From an uncultured Prolixibacteraceae bacterium (lineage in GTDB: Bacteria; Bacteroidota; Bacteroidia; Bacteroidales; Prolixibacteraceae): 56,638 nt of DNA. The stretch lies in NCBI GenBank assembly GCA_913063265.1, contig CAJXZG010000025.1, positions 1-56,638 of the forward strand, read 5' to 3'. A program made the position numbers and the translations under genes. Under the pieces are notes generated by a model. It did no database searches and was not told where the DNA came from. It saw only the letters and a program-made list of their open reading frames with translations. Positions 24,449-34,284 of the stretch are shown piece after piece; position 1 is the stretch's first letter; the number at the start of each line of letters is the position of its first letter.

Positions 24449-25780
24449 CTATTTCTCCTTTAGCATCTCATCAAAATAATTAAAAACACCCGCTGTCCAG
24501 CCCATCATTTCAGGCATTGTGTATTCATTTATTGCATCTTTAGAACCATCGGATACATTATATTTTTCCCAAAGACTATTTGTGGTTTTATAAGTTTCAA
24601 TCATAGCTTTAAAATATTTCATTGCAATCCGGTCGGCATCGGAATTATAACCATAGTTACGAAGGCCTTCAACGGCAATCTGTTGGAGTGGAGGCCAGCC
24701 GTTAGGATAATCCCACTGGTACACATAATATCTTTCGCCCGGCGCACAAGTTGAGATACCAAATTCAAACTCCAGTTTTGCCAGGTTATTTACTATTGTT
24801 TTTGCCTGTTCTTTATTGGCTATTTTAGCCCAGAGTACATGAAAAATGGCAGCTGAGATTATTTTCGAATGTCTGTTGTTTACAAAATCATAATCATAAA
24901 ATAAACCATCATCAGGATTAAAAAGAAATTGGTTCATCAGGTTCTTTCTCTTTTCTGCCAGTTCAAGCCATTTTACAGTATCCTGGCTATTAAATACCGA
25001 ATGATAATAGGCAAGGTTTTTTTCGTATATGTATAAATAACAATTTAAATCAAGCGGATTAAAATTTTCGCAACGGTTTCCAAATCTTGGATTGTAATCC
25101 CACGTTTCACATTCCGAAATAAAATGAGAACCTATTTCTAATTTTTCTTTTAATGTTTTAATAATTATAGTATCGTAATTTGGACCAAGTCTTTGTCCAA
25201 CATTGTAATACGATTCCAGTTTTTCTTCATTCGTGGCACTGTTAAACTGGCGATTAAGACCATTGGAAGTAATACGTTCTGTCGTCCAGAAGAAATATTC
25301 TTTTTCAATTGCCGGCACTATTTTTTTTAACCAAACTGTGTCCGAAGTAGCTTTAAAAACATCCATAACCATCATACAAAATAATGGTGGTTGAGAACGA
25401 TTTAAAAACCAGGTGCGATTACCATTTAGCATTTTGCCATATTTTTGGATTAAATATTTGATGTTATCACAATTATTTCTGGCCTGTTCAATTTTGCCAT
25501 CTATAATTAATCCTTTGTTGGTCCAGTAGGTATCCCAATAATACATTTCCTGAAAAGTTTCTGCAATACAGGGTACAGTGTAAGGTTTGGGCAGTCCAAT
25601 CAGTGTTGCTGAATCCTTGGGATGATAGCGTATGGTAAGGTCCCAGTTACTTTTAATAAAGGTTCGAACTTCTTTTATTGTAGCTCTGTCGCTTTCGGTA
25701 AACAAATTTTTGTTTTTTTGAGAGCAGGCACTTAAAAGAATAAAGAATATTGATGTAATAAGTAGAAAGTTGTTTCTCAT
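24449..25780 (-). CDS. GH37-like trehalase family lipoprotein
   Basis: From ATG 25780 this is a 443-aa lipoprotein: NNFLLITSIFFILLSAC is a signal with lipobox LSAC. Both trehalase-family signatures are recognisable: FQEMYYWDTYWTNKGL (signature 1, usually PGGRFxExYxWDxY) and QWDYPNGWPPLQQIAVEGL (signature 2). GH37 enzymes are (alpha/alpha)6 barrels that hydrolyse trehalose; divergent Bacteroidota members may act on other glucosides, so the substrate is open. An in-frame ATG at 25828 would add 16 residues before the signal peptide and is less likely. Confidence 0.85.
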   Translation of the reverse strand: MRNNFLLITSIFFILLSACSQKNKNLFTESDRATIKEVRTFIKSNWDLTIRYHPKDSATLIGLPKPYTVPCIAETFQEMYYWDTYWTNKGLIIDGKIEQARNNCDNIKYLIQKYGKMLNGNRTWFLNRSQPPLFCMMVMDVFKATSDTVWLKKIVPAIEKEYFFWTTERITSNGLNRQFNSATNEEKLESYYNVGQRLGPNYDTIIIKTLKEKLEIGSHFISECETWDYNPRFGNRCENFNPLDLNCYLYIYEKNLAYYHSVFNSQDTVKWLELAEKRKNLMNQFLFNPDDGLFYDYDFVNNRHSKIISAAIFHVLWAKIANKEQAKTIVNNLAKLEFEFGISTCAPGERYYVYQWDYPNGWPPLQQIAVEGLRNYGYNSDADRIAMKYFKAMIETYKTTNSLWEKYNVSDGSKDAINEYTMPEMMGWTAGVFNYFDEMLKEK

Positions 25781-25972
25781 AGTCAGAAAACCTTTTTGGG
25801 AATATTTAATTGAAATGTAGTATGCCACCAGGTCATGCTGTTTTTTCGTTCTTCTGTAGTTTTTTCAATTCTATGGGAGTAGCTCCCCAATTACATCGCC
25901 ACAAAAGCTGGGAAATTTGTATTATTCTGAATCAACAATTTTTCAACTTCGGTTTTCTGTCTTCGTGCTTCT

Positions 25973-27385
25973 CTACTTTACCTCCCAGTCATCAGTCCTG
26001 AATGAAGAGGCAGGTAATCCTTCGGTATTAAATAGTTCTCCCACAATAAAATCTTCCCAGGCATAGCGAACGGCGACAGGCTCTCTTACACGGTCGTTAA
26101 ACAGGGTAATTCCTTTATTAGTTATCCAGGCTGTTGCTTTTCTGAAATTTTTATCTTTTCCTGCTACCATAAAACTATTAAGTGGTTTACCATAAGTAGT
26201 GAAACCATTCCTGGCATGGTCGAAAGTAAGGTGCACCATCTGTCCTTCCACTTTCATTTCTTTTAATTCAGGGCCGGAGTATTCAATGCCGCTTTGTCCG
26301 TAGGTTTTCACCAGCGCCCAGAATGCCAGCCGTTCACCGGCTTCTTTTTTATTTCCTGGATGAATATTATCTTCTTCTCCGCCATCCATTAAACAGGCCA
26401 TTCCTGCATTTTTTGTATTAAGAGCTGCCTTACGCTGCGCATCGCGAACAAATGCCGAATTAATTCCACCATAACCATAATTGTAAGGTGCAATCTGGCA
26501 AAAGTAAAATGGAAATTCACCAACTCCCCATTCATCGCGCCAGTTTTCTATCAATCCCTGCATTAGTTTTTCGTATTCCAGGGGCTGGTTTCTGTTGGCT
26601 TCTCCCTGGTACCAGAGACCACCTCTTATTCCGTAGCCCACCATCGGGGCAATCATTGCATTGTACAAAACTGTAGGTGTTTGTTGAGAAAACTCTTCTT
26701 TATTTTTATCGGGCAGGTCAACGAAATCAAAATTGTTAATTCCACTTTCGCTCATCCATGGTTCGATTCGCGTACCTCCCCAGCTGGAACAAATTAATCC
26801 TACAGGTACATCCAATGCCTGGTTAATCATTCTTCCAAAAAAGTAGGCAGTAGCACTAAAATCAACCACATTTCCCGGAACACATTCTTTCCATTCTCCT
26901 TTAAAATCATTTTGAGGGTTCATTGTTTTTGCTCTTTCAACAGTAAACAATCTTATGTTTTCGTTTTTTGAAACTGCAATGGCTTCATTGGCACCAAATA
27001 CAGGCTGGTGTCGATAACCTTTCATGGGCATTTGCATATTTGACTGTCCTGAGCAAATCCATACTTCACCAATTAAAACATTATCCAGTGTAATTGAATT
27101 TCCATCAGTTATGGTTATAGAATAAGGTCCGCCAGCTTCAGGAGTGGCCACTTTTATTTTCCAGTTTCCATCGCCATCAGCTTTTGATGAATAACTTTCT
27201 TTATTCCACGATGTAGTAATTTTAACTGTTTTATTCGCATCCGCTTTTCCCCAGATGGCTGCATCCGTTTGCTGTTGCAAAACCATATACTCACCAAAGA
27301 TTGCAGGAAGTTTAATTTCAGCCTGGACAGTGATTGTAAAAAGAAAAAGAACTGTCAGAAGTAAAAGGGAGATGTTTTGTTTCAT
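25973..27385 (-). CDS. Sialate O-acetylesterase-type SGNH carbohydrate esterase
   Basis: A 470-aa exported protein with a Sec signal (QNISLLLLTVLFLFTITVQA). It has a jelly-roll N-domain (about residues 25-105) and a split SGNH esterase domain. The nucleophile block is IGEVWICSGQSNMQMPM, followed by GLICSSWGGTRIEPW, GGLWYQGEANRN, and the Asp/His block DGGEEDNIHPGNKKEAGERL. These enzymes remove acetyl groups from sialic acids or other acetylated glycans in the periplasm. A likely promoter box (TATATTTG) lies at 27420-27427. The neighbouring trehalase-like and SDR genes run the same way. Confidence 0.92.
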   Translation of the reverse strand: MKQNISLLLLTVLFLFTITVQAEIKLPAIFGEYMVLQQQTDAAIWGKADANKTVKITTSWNKESYSSKADGDGNWKIKVATPEAGGPYSITITDGNSITLDNVLIGEVWICSGQSNMQMPMKGYRHQPVFGANEAIAVSKNENIRLFTVERAKTMNPQNDFKGEWKECVPGNVVDFSATAYFFGRMINQALDVPVGLICSSWGGTRIEPWMSESGINNFDFVDLPDKNKEEFSQQTPTVLYNAMIAPMVGYGIRGGLWYQGEANRNQPLEYEKLMQGLIENWRDEWGVGEFPFYFCQIAPYNYGYGGINSAFVRDAQRKAALNTKNAGMACLMDGGEEDNIHPGNKKEAGERLAFWALVKTYGQSGIEYSGPELKEMKVEGQMVHLTFDHARNGFTTYGKPLNSFMVAGKDKNFRKATAWITNKGITLFNDRVREPVAVRYAWEDFIVGELFNTEGLPASSFRTDDWEVK

Positions 27386-27419
27386 AATAAAGTTTATTAG
27401 ATTTTTAAATTGATTATAA

Positions 27420-27427
27420 CAAATATA
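27420..27427 (-). promoter_or_regulatory. -7 element TATATTTG of the sialate esterase gene
   Basis: Perfect TAnnTTTG on the minus strand, 34 bp before the ATG at 27385. No clear TTTG at -33. Confidence 0.45.
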
Positions 27428-27649
27428 TCAATATCAGTTTGGAATATGGTTGCTCACTGGCAATTAATCTGCATATTTTCTTAATCCTCTGAATAAACAA
27501 GTTCATACTTTAAAATTGAAAGGTGAGAATGACTTTTTTGAAAAATATGTCAGTTGTTTCTTGCTTTATTTATGGATATTTAAACATAAAGACATCTTAA
27601 TATGTTTAAAGATTAATTTAGCAGGTATTTAGAATCTCATTCACACTAA

Positions 27650-28654
27650 ATGATAGATATATTTAATACCATTGAAAAGCTTTCTGACAAACTTAAACCA
27701 TTGTTTATGGAAGAAGATGAAAAGAAGAATGCAGGTGGTTTGAATGAACAAAATGAGCAACCCTCATCGGAATATACAAACAGTGAAAATCAGAATATCA
27801 ACAGGATCAAACCTTCAGGTTTGCAGATTTTTATTGCTGTTTTAAATGGTTTGGGTGTTGGACTGCTACTTGGATTGTTGCTGGGATTGGCGGTTTCGCC
27901 GGTTGTAAGTGGTGTTATAGGTACTTTGTCATCAATACTTGTGGTGTTGCTGGGACTGAATGATAAGTACATGAGTATATTAAAAGGGCTGCGAATTGGT
28001 TCTTTTGGGATATTTGCCGTTGTTGGTGTTTTATCGGGAATGTACATTCGGACCCACAATGTACTTTCACCTGATCCTGCAGAATTAATGATGGAATACA
28101 GAGCTTTGGGTTTGGAAAAAAATGAGGCCTTGTTTTACGTTGCCCGGCAATCATTTGATTACGTTCCTGCAGGTTGGTTTGGTACAACTTTGGCAGATAC
28201 AGTTGCCAACAATAAAGCTGTGGGAACCAAACAAAGTGTTCTGTTTTCAACAGAAGTGGATGTTGGACGATGTTATGTGCTTAACTCGGTAAAAAGAAGT
28301 TTTCCAAAAGCCGAAGTAATCAGAGCTTTTAACAGAGCAGGAGGAGTGTGGCAGGAGTTGGTAAACAATCTGGAACCGGTATTACCGGAAAAGGTATTTA
28401 TTGATGCCATGGTGGATTTAAGAGATAGTTTTTGCAGCCTTGGTACGGAAGGAAAAATTGAAATAAAAAGTTCAGACCGGCTCTTAAAATTTAATTCAGA
28501 CAGTAAACTGAGTGAGATAAAGGAGGCAATTGGTAACTCAGGTAATAACTGGGAGATCATTCTAAAAAATACTGAATCAAATATTCCGGAGAATTATCAA
28601 AAGGAACTTTACTTAACATTAATAAAAACCTTTACAGATGATAAAGAAAATTAG
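27650..28654 (+). CDS. Hypothetical membrane protein paired with a serine protease
   Basis: A 334-aa protein I do not recognise. Residues 1-55 are charged and Asn/Glu-rich, probably cytoplasmic and disordered. Residues about 58-130 contain three close hydrophobic helices (FIAVLNGLGVGLLLGLLLGL, VSGVIGTLSSILVVLLGL, GSFGIFAVVGVLSGMYI), the first glycine- and leucine-rich like pore or oligomerising helices. The remaining 200 residues are soluble and contain two Cys (VDVGRCYVL and RDSFCSLG). The gene overlaps the start of the downstream trypsin-like protease gene by 17 bp, so the two are probably translated together and may act as one unit. Confidence 0.7.
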   Translation: MIDIFNTIEKLSDKLKPLFMEEDEKKNAGGLNEQNEQPSSEYTNSENQNINRIKPSGLQIFIAVLNGLGVGLLLGLLLGLAVSPVVSGVIGTLSSILVVLLGLNDKYMSILKGLRIGSFGIFAVVGVLSGMYIRTHNVLSPDPAELMMEYRALGLEKNEALFYVARQSFDYVPAGWFGTTLADTVANNKAVGTKQSVLFSTEVDVGRCYVLNSVKRSFPKAEVIRAFNRAGGVWQELVNNLEPVLPEKVFIDAMVDLRDSFCSLGTEGKIEIKSSDRLLKFNSDSKLSEIKEAIGNSGNNWEIILKNTESNIPENYQKELYLTLIKTFTDDKEN

Positions 28655-30227
28655 CGTATTGCTTGTAATGATATTTACCGGCAGCTCTGGTTTTGCCCAG
28701 TTGAATCCAAAAGAAACGGCAAAATCACTGGTAAAAGTTATGGTGTCAGGATCGGGAAAAGCCAATATTTGTAGTGGTTTTATCTGGCAACAGGATGATT
28801 GGGTGGTCACTTCATTACATGCCATGAAAAGGGGAGGTAGAGTTGAGGTTCAATACCTAAATCAATACTGGCGTGATGCTGAAGTATACAAAGTGCTGAG
28901 CAAGAGTGACCTTGTGCTTTTAAAAGTGGATTTGAGCGGAGCCAATCAACTTCCCGAAACAGTAAAACCAATAACGAGTTACGAACCCAATGGTGCGGCA
29001 TTTGATGAACCGCTTTATGCACAGGGTTATCATGGTGGTGCCGATGGACACAGAACACAGAAGATGTCGAAAGGTGATGCGAATCCGGAAACACTGGAGT
29101 ACGTAGTCGTTAAAAAAGAGACCAAAGAAAAATTGAATAATCTTGGATTTCCAAAAATAGATTTGCCGATTTATTATCTGAATGGCAGTTTATTGCCCGG
29201 TTATTCAGGATGCCCGATTTATAATAAACAAGGAAAATTGGTAGGAATTGGTGATGGTGGTCTTGAAGGAGGTCAGGTAAATGTTAGCTGGGCAATACCC
29301 GCCAATTTTCTGAATGAACTTGAAAATTCAAATACGGCATCTTTACCGGCAACTATTGATAATGCGGGTGTGCTTTTTTCAGCAGTAGTTGAGGTCAATA
29401 TTTCTGAGGATATAAACAAAAATGTAGAATCATATGAAGCTGAAATTCAGGCGCAGCTTGACCAAATGTACCGTTCTTATGGACAGGGAGATTTTCAGTT
29501 TTATCAAACTAAGAATCGGTTATTTACTGAAATGCTTGAAACATCGGTTGATCCCGAAAATATTTTCATGTTTGCCGAAGAATTTGAGGCTTACAATGTA
29601 GCTCTGAATTATGATCAGTTGGCTTACGATATCTATGAAGATGTAAATCATGGAATGGTTATAGCAGTACCCGAATTCTGTGAACTGGTTTATGATCCGG
29701 TAAATCAGCTGTTTCAGGCCGATTTAAGTATCTATGGCGATAATCAAAGCTATTATTTTGGAATTATGTATGGCGGCTATCTTGACGAGGATGCGTATTA
29801 TGAAGATATTGATATGGCTGCCGATGAGATTTTGAATGTTTTGAATTCCACATATGGACAGGCAGTTGGAGGTTTTACTGAAGATCCGGATTATTCATAT
29901 ATATTGGAAATTGATGACAATCGTGAAGCAGCATACATATTATACATCGGCAACGAAAACTATTTTGATGATAATGGTACAGAGCTGGGTTTACAATTCT
30001 ATCTAACCGTATTATTTGAAAACAACAAATTATTTTATACCCTGGCTACTATTGTAATGCCGGTTAATGAATTAGGTCAGGCTTTGCAGCTTGGAATTGA
30101 TTGTGTGAATAATACAGATCCAAATGTAGAAACCTATTGCGATTACTTTGAAATGATGCTTACAGTAGTAGGTGCCTCACATTTAACTACATTCGCCAAC
30201 ACGCAAATAGCAGGAACCAGAAAATAA
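28638..30227 (+). CDS. Secreted trypsin-like serine protease with unrecognised C-terminal region
   Basis: A 529-aa protein with signal peptide MIKKISVLLVMIFTGSSGFA. The first half is a trypsin-like domain. The triad can be read as H61 (VVTSLHAM), D91 (SKSDLVLLKV) and S190 (LLPGYSGCPIYN), with the typical later strand GKLVGIGDGG...VSWAIPANFL. No PDZ domain follows; instead residues 240-529 form an acidic, Tyr/Asp/Glu-rich region of unknown fold (for example YGGYLDEDAYYEDIDMAADEIL). The 17-bp overlap with the upstream membrane-protein gene points to a functional pair. The protease is expected in the periplasm or on the surface. Confidence 0.82.
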   Translation: MIKKISVLLVMIFTGSSGFAQLNPKETAKSLVKVMVSGSGKANICSGFIWQQDDWVVTSLHAMKRGGRVEVQYLNQYWRDAEVYKVLSKSDLVLLKVDLSGANQLPETVKPITSYEPNGAAFDEPLYAQGYHGGADGHRTQKMSKGDANPETLEYVVVKKETKEKLNNLGFPKIDLPIYYLNGSLLPGYSGCPIYNKQGKLVGIGDGGLEGGQVNVSWAIPANFLNELENSNTASLPATIDNAGVLFSAVVEVNISEDINKNVESYEAEIQAQLDQMYRSYGQGDFQFYQTKNRLFTEMLETSVDPENIFMFAEEFEAYNVALNYDQLAYDIYEDVNHGMVIAVPEFCELVYDPVNQLFQADLSIYGDNQSYYFGIMYGGYLDEDAYYEDIDMAADEILNVLNSTYGQAVGGFTEDPDYSYILEIDDNREAAYILYIGNENYFDDNGTELGLQFYLTVLFENNKLFYTLATIVMPVNELGQALQLGIDCVNNTDPNVETYCDYFEMMLTVVGASHLTTFANTQIAGTRK

Positions 30228-30323
30228 TTCATATAAATCAATTTTAATCCTTATTATTATTGTTCAGTTGTTATAAGATCCTGAACAAAACCATAATTTG
30301 TTTAGCATATTAAACCGTTTAAA

Positions 30324-30331
30324 TATCTTTG
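30324..30331 (+). promoter_or_regulatory. -7 element TATCTTTG upstream of topB
   Basis: A perfect TAnnTTTG match 96 bp before the topB ATG. A TTTG at 30297-30300 could serve as -33, although the 23-base spacer is a little long. Confidence 0.4.
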
Positions 30332-30427
30332 TCTGACGATTAAAAAAATGACGATGATTTCATATTTCGGTTATGCTATAGTGTTGTGCAGTACAAATAT
30401 TGTAATTGAACAAATCGGAAAAAAATT

Positions 30428-32743
30428 ATGAAGGTTTGTATTGCTGAAAAACCAAGCGTTGCGAGGGAAATAGCCAATGTGATTGGTGCAAAATCCCGTC
30501 GCGATGGTTATTTTGAAGGAAACGGTTATCAGGTAACCTGGACTTTTGGTCATTTTTGTACCCTGTACTCTCCGGAAGATTATAATCAGCATTGGAAAAA
30601 ATGGGATTTAAGTAAACTCCCCATGTTACCTGAACGTTTTGAAACTAGGGTTATGAACGATCCCGGTGTAAAAAAACAGTTTAAAATCATAAAACAGTTG
30701 TTTGATAATGCAGATGTAATCATCAACTGTGGTGATGCGGGCCAGGAAGGAGAATTGATTCAAAGATGGGTGATAAAAGAGGCAAAATACAAAGGTCCGG
30801 TGCAACGTTTGTGGATTTCCTCATTAACAACGGAAGCGATTAAAAACGGGTTTCAAAATTTAAAACCTGCAAGTGATTTTGATAATCTTTTTTATGCAGG
30901 CAGTTCCCGGGCAATTGGCGACTGGTTGCTCGGTATGAATGCCACACGGCTTTATACCTTAAAATACGGAGCATATAAACAAGTGCTTTCTATTGGACGT
31001 GTACAAACACCAACTCTGGCCATGGTTGTTGACCGGTATCATGAAATAGCAAATTTTAAACCTCAACCGTATTGGGAACTTCAGACCATTTACAGGGAAA
31101 CCACCTTTAGTAATAGTTCGGGAAGGTTTTTTGATAAGGAAGAAGGCGAAAGTTTACTTAATCAGATCATTGGCAAAGACCTCTATATTACTGAAATTGA
31201 AAAAAAGAAGGGAAAGGAATATGCACCAAAATTATTTGATTTAACCGGTCTGCAGGTTTATTGTAATAACAAATTCGGACTAAGGGCCGAAGAAACATTA
31301 AAAATCGTACAACGATTATACGAAATGAAGGTGGTGACATATCCAAGGGTGGATACTACGTTTTTGCCAAACGATATGTATCCCAAAATACCCGCAATTT
31401 TAAATGGACTTTCAGCGTATTCGTCGTATACAAATCAGTTGCTTCAAAATAAAATCCGTAAGTCAACAAAAATATTTAATGACAATAAAGTAACCGATCA
31501 CCATGCCATAATTCCTACAGGAGAAAGCAGGCATCTGCCCGGAGAAGAACAAAAGGTTTTTGATATCATAAGCCGAAGATTTATTGCCGTTTTTTACCCT
31601 GATTGCGAAGTGGCAAAAACCAAAGTGTCAGCTGAAGTAGAATCGGTGGAATTTGTAGCAACCGGCAAAGAAATATTAAAAGAGGGTTGGCGTGTTTTAT
31701 TTGTAAATGACAACAAATCACCGGATAAAGATGAAGATAAAATACTACCTGTTTTTGAAAAAGGAGAACATGGCCCTCACGAGCCTTTATTTTCAGAAAA
31801 AGAAACCAAACCACCTAAGAATTATACAGAAGCTTCTTTGTTGAGAGCCATGGAAACTGCAGGTAAACAGGTAGATGACGATGAGTTGCGTGAATTGATG
31901 AAAGCGAATGGAATTGGACGTCCTTCTACCCGGGCAAGTATTATCGAAACTTTGTTCAAAAGAAAATACACCCGGCGAGTTAAAAAGCAGGTTTTACCCA
32001 CGGAAATGGGAATTCAGCTGATTGGAACCATTCAAAATGATTTATTAAAATCGGCAGAATTAACAGGGCAATGGGAAAAGCAACTGAAAGAAATTGAAGG
32101 GGGTGGTTTTAGTGCCAGACAGTTTATTTTCAACATGAAAAAAATGGTAAACGAACTGGTGTACGAGGTCAAAACGGAACGCGGTAAACCTAAAATGGTT
32201 GAAACGGTAGCTCATAAACAAAAATCAATACCCACTGTAAAAGCTAAAAATTTAACAAACAAGAGTAAAAATATTATTGGATTGGATTGTCCAAAATGCA
32301 GAACCGGAAAACTATTAAAAGGAAAAACTGCGTTTGGTTGCAGCAGATGGAAAGAAGGATGTAATTTCAAATTACCTTTTACATATCTTGACAAAAAAAT
32401 ATCAGAAAACCAGTTATTAAGATTGATTGAAAAAAAGTCTACTTTAAACTTAAAAGGATTTTTGTTGAATGGAGAAAAAGTGGAAGGAGTTCTTCAATTG
32501 AATTCTGACTTTGAAGTTAAATTTGAAAGAAAAAATCTAAACAAAAACAAGGAGGCAGAAACTCAACCCATATGCCCAAAATGTAAAAAAGGATTAATTG
32601 TAAAAGGGAAAACAGCCTATGGATGTAGCAGATGGAAAGAGGGATGTAATTTCAGGTTTTCCTTTGCTGATATCAAGAAAGAAGCCAATGGACAAAAACT
32701 TACCCGAAAGTTGGTTCTGACAATTTTGAATAAAAATTCTTAA
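30428..32743 (+). CDS. topB: DNA topoisomerase III (type IA)
   Basis: A 771-aa type IA topoisomerase. The Toprim domain has E7 (IAEKPSVA) and the acidic cluster from D103 (CGDAGQEGEL). The nucleophile is Y305 in VVTYPRVDT. The region LSIGRVQTPTLAMV and the later GIGRPSTRASIIETLFKRKY are family hallmarks. The C-terminus carries two similar Cys modules: CPKCRTGKLLKGKTAFGCSRWKEGC (about residue 615) and CPKCKKGLIVKGKTAYGCSRWKEGC (about residue 715). These look like zinc-binding or topoisomerase C-terminal repeats that aid single-strand binding. TopB decatenates replication and recombination intermediates. It is transcribed alone from its own probable promoter. Confidence 0.94.
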   Translation: MKVCIAEKPSVAREIANVIGAKSRRDGYFEGNGYQVTWTFGHFCTLYSPEDYNQHWKKWDLSKLPMLPERFETRVMNDPGVKKQFKIIKQLFDNADVIINCGDAGQEGELIQRWVIKEAKYKGPVQRLWISSLTTEAIKNGFQNLKPASDFDNLFYAGSSRAIGDWLLGMNATRLYTLKYGAYKQVLSIGRVQTPTLAMVVDRYHEIANFKPQPYWELQTIYRETTFSNSSGRFFDKEEGESLLNQIIGKDLYITEIEKKKGKEYAPKLFDLTGLQVYCNNKFGLRAEETLKIVQRLYEMKVVTYPRVDTTFLPNDMYPKIPAILNGLSAYSSYTNQLLQNKIRKSTKIFNDNKVTDHHAIIPTGESRHLPGEEQKVFDIISRRFIAVFYPDCEVAKTKVSAEVESVEFVATGKEILKEGWRVLFVNDNKSPDKDEDKILPVFEKGEHGPHEPLFSEKETKPPKNYTEASLLRAMETAGKQVDDDELRELMKANGIGRPSTRASIIETLFKRKYTRRVKKQVLPTEMGIQLIGTIQNDLLKSAELTGQWEKQLKEIEGGGFSARQFIFNMKKMVNELVYEVKTERGKPKMVETVAHKQKSIPTVKAKNLTNKSKNIIGLDCPKCRTGKLLKGKTAFGCSRWKEGCNFKLPFTYLDKKISENQLLRLIEKKSTLNLKGFLLNGEKVEGVLQLNSDFEVKFERKNLNKNKEAETQPICPKCKKGLIVKGKTAYGCSRWKEGCNFRFSFADIKKEANGQKLTRKLVLTILNKNS

Positions 32744-32816
32744 AAGCAGGGGGATTTTAATTTAGTGAAATGGATTTTATTTTGCTATTTTTAAAATATA
32801 ATCAAAACCTAATAAA

Positions 32817-34100
32817 ATGAAACGCAGATCTTTTATTCAGAAATCATCTATTGCTACGGCCGGATTGGTAACGGCATTTAATATTCCTGCATTTGCTCAG
32901 GACCAAAAAATAAAGATAGGTTTAATTGGTGCCGGATGGTACGGAATGGTTATTACTGAGGCAGCTTTAAAAGTTGGGGGAGTTGAGGTAATAGCTGTTT
33001 GCGATGTTGACACTGAACATCTGAAAAACAGTGCCGATAAACTGGAATCGATTCAGGGATCACGGCCACAGGAGTTTAAAGATTATAATGAATTACTGGA
33101 TGTAAAAGGTTTGGAAGCCATTTTTATAGGATCAGTACCTCACTGGCATGCCTTACATTTTATTGCTGCCTGCGAAAAAGGTTATGATATCTATTGTGAA
33201 AAACCGTTGGCATACGATATTGAAGAAGGAAAAGCCATGGTTAAAGCTGCACAGAAGGCAGGAAATATTGTTCAGATAGGTTTCCAACGCCGACAAAGTA
33301 ATGCATTTGCCAAAGCAAAGGAGTTAATTGAATCCGATAAAATCGGGAAAGTGCATCAGATTGAAGCACAAATTCATTACAATCCTGTGTTACAGGATCA
33401 TACTATTCAGGAACCACCTGCATCGCTCGATTGGGAAACCTGGTGCGGCCCGGCTCCAAAACTGGATTACCGCCCAAGTATAGGGCATATCGCCTGGCGT
33501 TTGGAAAAGGAGTATGGAAACGGTCATTTGGTGGATTGGGGAATTCATCATATCGATATTATTCGGAAAATTATGGGATTAGGAATGCCGCAATCTTTTG
33601 ATACCAATGGAAGTTTAAATATCCTTGAGGGTAAAATCACCACACCGGATACACTAAATGCAACTATGAATTTTGCCGGTTGCCCGGTAATCTGGCAACA
33701 TCGAATGTGGGGAACCGGCGATTTAAATAAACAGTACAACAATGGTGTTTTCTTCTATGGAGAAAATGGTACTTTATTTGCCTCCGATCGAAAACTCGTT
33801 GTAATGCCAAATGAAAAGGATAAGGAGCAGGAAACAATGGAGATCAATACTCCGGGAATGCAGGAAAATCATGTGGCGAATTTCCTGCAAGCTGTAAAGG
33901 CAAAAGATAAATCATTGTTGAGTTGCCCAATTGAAGATGCGTTTCAATCGACTGCCACAGTGCAATTGGCAATGATATCGTATTATACTGACAGTAAAGT
34001 TAGCTGGGATGCTCAAGCTCAAAAAATCGTTGGTAACAAAGATGCTTCAAAATTGATGGCTCGTCCTTATCGCGGCAAATACGAAAGACCTAAAGCCTGA
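32817..34100 (+). CDS. Gfo/Idh/MocA family oxidoreductase with Tat signal
   Basis: A 427-aa protein. The N-terminus MKRRSFIQKSSIATAGLVTA is a twin-arginine signal ending at AFAQ, so the enzyme is exported folded, probably with NAD(P) bound. The Rossmann motif is IGLIGAGWYGM (about residues 36-46). The EKP motif is CEKPLAYDIEEG, and the catalytic Lys-containing or His-containing C-domain block reads GHLVDWGIHHIDIIRKIMG. Exported members in Bacteroidota act on glycans (some cleave glycosidic bonds by NAD-dependent oxidation), but the substrate cannot be told here. It lies 73 bp downstream of topB. Confidence 0.9.
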   Translation: MKRRSFIQKSSIATAGLVTAFNIPAFAQDQKIKIGLIGAGWYGMVITEAALKVGGVEVIAVCDVDTEHLKNSADKLESIQGSRPQEFKDYNELLDVKGLEAIFIGSVPHWHALHFIAACEKGYDIYCEKPLAYDIEEGKAMVKAAQKAGNIVQIGFQRRQSNAFAKAKELIESDKIGKVHQIEAQIHYNPVLQDHTIQEPPASLDWETWCGPAPKLDYRPSIGHIAWRLEKEYGNGHLVDWGIHHIDIIRKIMGLGMPQSFDTNGSLNILEGKITTPDTLNATMNFAGCPVIWQHRMWGTGDLNKQYNNGVFFYGENGTLFASDRKLVVMPNEKDKEQETMEINTPGMQENHVANFLQAVKAKDKSLLSCPIEDAFQSTATVQLAMISYYTDSKVSWDAQAQKIVGNKDASKLMARPYRGKYERPKA

Positions 34101-34124
34101 TGTGCTGTAAGTGAATTGCTTACG

Positions 34125-34161
34125 AAAAAACATAGGACTCAGCACTTGCAATATGTTTTTT
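34125..34161 (+). terminator. Weak AT-rich hairpin with T-tract after the Gfo/Idh/MocA gene
   Basis: AAAAAACATA (34125-34134) can pair with TATGTTTTTT (34152-34161). The stem is almost entirely A-T and its T-run is part of the arm, so termination would be weak. The position between two co-directional genes, before the next gene's own promoter, is suitable. Confidence 0.3.
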
Positions 34162-34234
34162 TTCTGAATTGAATTATTGTCAGGTATTTTTGGATTTTGC
34201 GACAAAACAACCGAAATAAAAACTTGGATAGTTT

Positions 34235-34266
34235 TTTGATGTTCTTTCTGTGTTGTTTTAATTTTG
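34235..34266 (+). promoter_or_regulatory. Promoter of the TPR protein gene
   Basis: TTTG (34235-34238), a 20-base spacer, and TAATTTTG (34259-34266) match the Bacteroidota TTTG/TAnnTTTG promoter with ideal spacing, 18 bp before the ATG at 34285. Confidence 0.6.
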
Positions 34267-34284
34267 AATGAATAGAGTGTTATA

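Noticed and set aside
25829..25972. Possible remnant gene between the trehalase-like and sialate esterase genes
   Set aside because: The plus-strand frame there has no start context or conserved pattern and overlaps the sialate esterase end; treated as ordinary spacer.
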